NCBI GenBank assembly: GCA_002399975.1
Contig: DHER01000101.1
Span: 10,748 to 74,747, forward strand
Source: Firmicutes bacterium UBA4845
GTDB taxonomy: Bacteria; Bacillota; Clostridia; Tissierellales; Sedimentibacteraceae
DNA: 64,000 nt
Reading direction: 5' to 3'
The position numbers were made by a program, and so were the translations under genes. Positions 61,872-64,000 of the stretch are shown here, piece by piece (positions within the stretch are counted from its first letter, which is position 1; each line of letters starts with the position of its first letter). The notes beneath the pieces are model-generated. The model ran no database searches. It was not told where the DNA came from and saw only the letters and a program-made list of their open reading frames with translations.

Positions 61872-62687
61872 TTAGCATATGGGAATCATAATAATGTAAT
61901 TCTCCAGGTCTCCTCCGTCTTTATTGCGTTCCGTTGTTTGGGAAACAAAATGGCAAAGTACATCTCCAGCCACAGAATACCCCAGCTTTGCTACAATATC
62001 CAGAGGTTCTTTTATAATCTTCGGAGAACTGAATTCCACTGGTTTCTGTGAATATGCATATATCAAGCACTTGCCAAGATTAATCTTTTGTATTAATTCA
62101 TCCGTAACCATGTTGTTCATTTTTGCTGTTTCCTCTGTAACCGAAAACCCCCAAAAACAATCATCTTCATTTTCGGAATATATTTTTTGTTCTGGTATAA
62201 GAAGGGAAATATGTATGTCAATAAATTCGTTTATCCAGCTTTTAAGATATTTACTTACATTTGCCTCTCCTAAAAAGTTTGCAGCAGTAGTATGCTTCAA
62301 AAAATAATAATCCTGACAATCTTCAATTATCCATTTATTGGGTTTTTCATAAACAGCATGGCACAACCTGCTGTAATTTCCTAAAGCTTCCTGCACAAGT
62401 TTCGTTTTTTTTATTTTTTTTTCTGTATCTTCAATCTTTTGATCAACAATATCAACTATTTTACCCGGATTGCTATTTTCCATCATATTTAATATTTCCT
62501 TGACAGAAAAGCCCAATTGTCTTAAATATCTTATCTGCATAATGGTACCGCATTCTGGAACATCGTAATACCTGTATCCTGAATATTTCTTATATGGAGT
62601 AAGTATTCCCTGCCTTTCATAAAATTTTAAGGTGTCCTGGGTTATACCTGTTTCATCTACTAATCTGCCAATACGATAGGATTTCAT
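61872..62687 (-). CDS. MerR family transcriptional activator with GyrI-like effector domain
   Basis: A 271-aa regulator. The winged helix YRIGRLVDETGITQDTLKFY starts at residue 4, followed by YSGYRYYD and IRYLRQLGFSVKEI. A coiled coil runs from about 75 to 110. Residues 120-271 look like a GyrI/BmrR-type ligand-binding domain, including the GKCLIYAY strand and the late CHFVSQTTERN strand. CGGAGG precedes the ATG. It should sense an organic compound and switch on the flavoprotein gene downstream through the long-spacer promoter. Confidence 0.9.
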   Translation of the reverse strand: MKSYRIGRLVDETGITQDTLKFYERQGILTPYKKYSGYRYYDVPECGTIMQIRYLRQLGFSVKEILNMMENSNPGKIVDIVDQKIEDTEKKIKKTKLVQEALGNYSRLCHAVYEKPNKWIIEDCQDYYFLKHTTAANFLGEANVSKYLKSWINEFIDIHISLLIPEQKIYSENEDDCFWGFSVTEETAKMNNMVTDELIQKINLGKCLIYAYSQKPVEFSSPKIIKEPLDIVAKLGYSVAGDVLCHFVSQTTERNKDGGDLENYIIMIPIC

Positions 62688-62724
62688 ATAAACCTCCGAA
62701 TAATTTTAAATCGCTTAATTGTTT

Positions 62725-62740
62725 TGTTAATTAACAAACT
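62725..62740. promoter_or_regulatory. 16-bp palindrome upstream of the MerR gene
   Basis: TTTGTTAATTAACAAA is a perfect palindrome between the -10 box and the start codon of the MerR gene. It is a plausible operator for feedback or another repressor. Confidence 0.45.
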
Positions 62741-62754
62741 ATGTTTAATCTTAT

Positions 62755-62782
62755 TATATGCTATATTTAAATTTTGTCAATT
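62755..62782 (-). promoter_or_regulatory. Sigma-A promoter of the MerR gene
   Basis: On the minus strand perfect TTGACA (62777-62782) and perfect TATAAT (62755-62760) are separated by 16 bp. Confidence 0.75.
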
Positions 62783-62829
62783 AGCATAATATAGCAGGAC
62801 ACAGGTGTTCCTTAATAATTTAGCAACAA

Positions 62830-62858
62830 TAAAAACCCGGATAAATATCCGGGTTTTT
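62830..62858 (-). terminator. Terminator of the SLH protein gene
   Basis: AAAACCCGGAT and ATCCGGGTTTT form a near-continuous stem with a T-run on either strand, just past the SLH gene stop codon. Confidence 0.88.
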
Positions 62859-62873
62859 ATAATTACACCTTAT

Positions 62874-63959
62874 TTATTTATTTCTTACTACAATAAATTT
62901 ATATGTAGTATCTTCAAATTTTTCTCTTCTTGTGCTTTCTCTGGATATTGTAAGAGAAACAGCATATCCTTTTTCTGATACTTTCAAATCATTTAATTCA
63001 AAAGTATAGGTATAATTACCTTCTTCATCCTTTGATTCTTTTATATCTTCATCTTTAATTTTTGTTACTTCATCTGAATCCGGAGCAGTAACTTTCACAG
63101 TTATATCCGATTCATCATCAGTAATAGCTTTTACTGTAATTGATGTTCCGGTTGTAGTAAACAATGCAGATTCAGTTGTAACATCAGACGGTGCTAAAAT
63201 GCCTGTACCTGTTGTGGAATCAGATAATATAAGTCCGGTAATTGCAGCGCTTGTTGTAGTTTTGCTGTCATCTCGTCCGCCGTTACCGTGTCCACTGTTA
63301 CCTTTTCCACCTTTACTGTCATCGTCTTTGTCTTCATCTTTTCCACCTGGTTCTTCAGGTTTTGTATCTTTTACGTGAGCTCTGTCGATTATAGTTAAAG
63401 CTTCAGCTCTTGAAATTTCTCTCAAAGGTCTGAAAGTGCCGTCCTCATAACCGATAATAAGTTTTTCAGATGATGCTGCTCCTACTCCTCCTTTAGCCCA
63501 TGACGCCACTTCATTTGCGTCTATAAACGAACTTACACCTGCTTCATTATCGCTTAAACCTTTGATTCTTGCAATAATTAAAGCAGCCTCTTGTCTGCTG
63601 ATTTTGTTATCCGGTCTTGCCGTGCTATCTTCATAACCTAACAAATAACCGGCCTTTACTGCTTTTTGTACCTCTTGGTAATACCAATCATCTGCATCAA
63701 CGTCACTGAAATTTATATCAGTTATTTCAGTATATCCAAATGCACTGTTTACCATTGTCATGAATTCGGCTCGTGTAATTTGAGCGTCAGGTTTGAATGA
63801 ACCATCTTCATATCCTTTCAGCTTGCCGTTGTCAAGCCATTCTTGTATGGTTTTTTCAGCCCAATGCCCTGAATAATCCGCACCAAATGCAACAGTCGGT
63901 ATCAAAAGCGTCATCAACATAGTTAGTACCAAAACTAATGATACTTTCTTTTTAACCAT
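62874..63959 (-). CDS. S-layer homology (SLH) domain surface protein
   Basis: A 361-aa exported protein. The signal peptide (residues 1-26) ends VAFG. Three SLH repeats follow: WAEKTIQEWLDNGKLKGYED with ITRAEF, then a second with GYLLGYEDSTARPDNKISRQ, and a third with LIIGYEDGTFRPLREISRAE, together up to about residue 195. They bind secondary cell-wall polymer. A charged Lys/Asp/Gly linker (200-232) leads to a Thr-rich C-terminal domain of unknown function (233-361). GGAGG precedes the ATG. It may be one of the acceptors or partners of the glycan made by the adjacent locus. Confidence 0.92.
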   Translation of the reverse strand: MVKKKVSLVLVLTMLMTLLIPTVAFGADYSGHWAEKTIQEWLDNGKLKGYEDGSFKPDAQITRAEFMTMVNSAFGYTEITDINFSDVDADDWYYQEVQKAVKAGYLLGYEDSTARPDNKISRQEAALIIARIKGLSDNEAGVSSFIDANEVASWAKGGVGAASSEKLIIGYEDGTFRPLREISRAEALTIIDRAHVKDTKPEEPGGKDEDKDDDSKGGKGNSGHGNGGRDDSKTTTSAAITGLILSDSTTGTGILAPSDVTTESALFTTTGTSITVKAITDDESDITVKVTAPDSDEVTKIKDEDIKESKDEEGNYTYTFELNDLKVSEKGYAVSLTISRESTRREKFEDTTYKFIVVRNK

Positions 63960-64000
63960 TTTATATCCTCCTTTTCGTTATTCTGATATAATCAATTATT

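Overview
The window is AT-rich and reads like a chromosome segment from a low-GC, anaerobic, S-layer-bearing Firmicute of the Clostridia/Tissierellia kind. Shine-Dalgarno sites are strong (GGAGG-type), several genes start with TTG or GTG, there are many 4Fe-4S and flavin redox proteins, sigma-54 activators, SLH-domain protein and LytR-CpsA-Psr protein. Genus cannot be fixed from the sequence alone; a Sedimentibacter-like organism would fit. No rRNA, tRNA, CRISPR array or intact insertion sequence was seen.

Left part (1-13 kb). A truncated sigma-54 activator runs in from the left edge and is convergent with an exported FMN/FAD flavoprotein reductase of the fumarate/urocanate reductase type and a rhodanese lipoprotein. 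Upstream lies a tightly packed leftward operon: TVP38-type membrane protein, two small sugar/nucleotide-type transferases (TIGR04282 and TIGR04283 types), a kinase-like phosphotransferase with an altered catalytic loop, a CCG-domain Fe-S protein, a nucleoside hydrolase and a YnjBCD-like ABC importer.

Accessory part (13-36 kb). Two tandem histidine-ammonia-lyase paralogues have lost the Ala-Ser-Gly triad that forms the MIO cofactor. They sit behind a BCCT betaine-type transporter that has a sigma-54 promoter and a 35-bp upstream palindrome. I read this as a candidate pathway for an aromatic amino-acid betaine, with ergothioneine as the best precedent: uptake, cofactor-free elimination of trimethylamine, then possible reduction of the acrylate product by the exported flavoprotein. 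Next come an amidohydrolase, a flavodoxin-ferredoxin, an acetyltransferase, a glycerol-dehydrogenase-type enzyme with its own sigma-54 promoter and triple dyad enhancer, and a decay zone with three broken genes (iron alcohol dehydrogenase, biotin carrier, GntR-type regulator). Rightward genes follow: two M20 amidohydrolases around a membrane transporter, a PrpR-type sigma-54 activator, and a sigma-54-promoted operon of an IlvD/Edd-type dehydratase, an alpha/beta hydrolase-like protein without its nucleophile, a GltS-type symporter and a DUF6282-type metal-dependent hydrolase. A REP-like repeat occurs four times between 13.3 and 24.3 kb.

Right part (36-64 kb). A leftward surface-glycan locus encodes dTDP-L-rhamnose synthesis (RfbA-D), a complete set for UDP-ManNAc3NAcA (WbpA/B/E/D/I types), a di-N-acetylbacillosamine set (PglF/E/D and the PglC-type initiating transferase), three glycosyltransferases, a Wzy-like polymerase, a MurJ-family flippase, an O-antigen-ligase-type protein, a winged-helix regulator and an LCP protein. 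Together these suggest a heteropolysaccharide started on bacillosamine-type phosphate, attached to the S-layer or wall. The locus ends with a second exported FMN/FAD flavoprotein under a MerR regulator, with an elongated 19-bp promoter spacer, and an SLH-domain surface protein.
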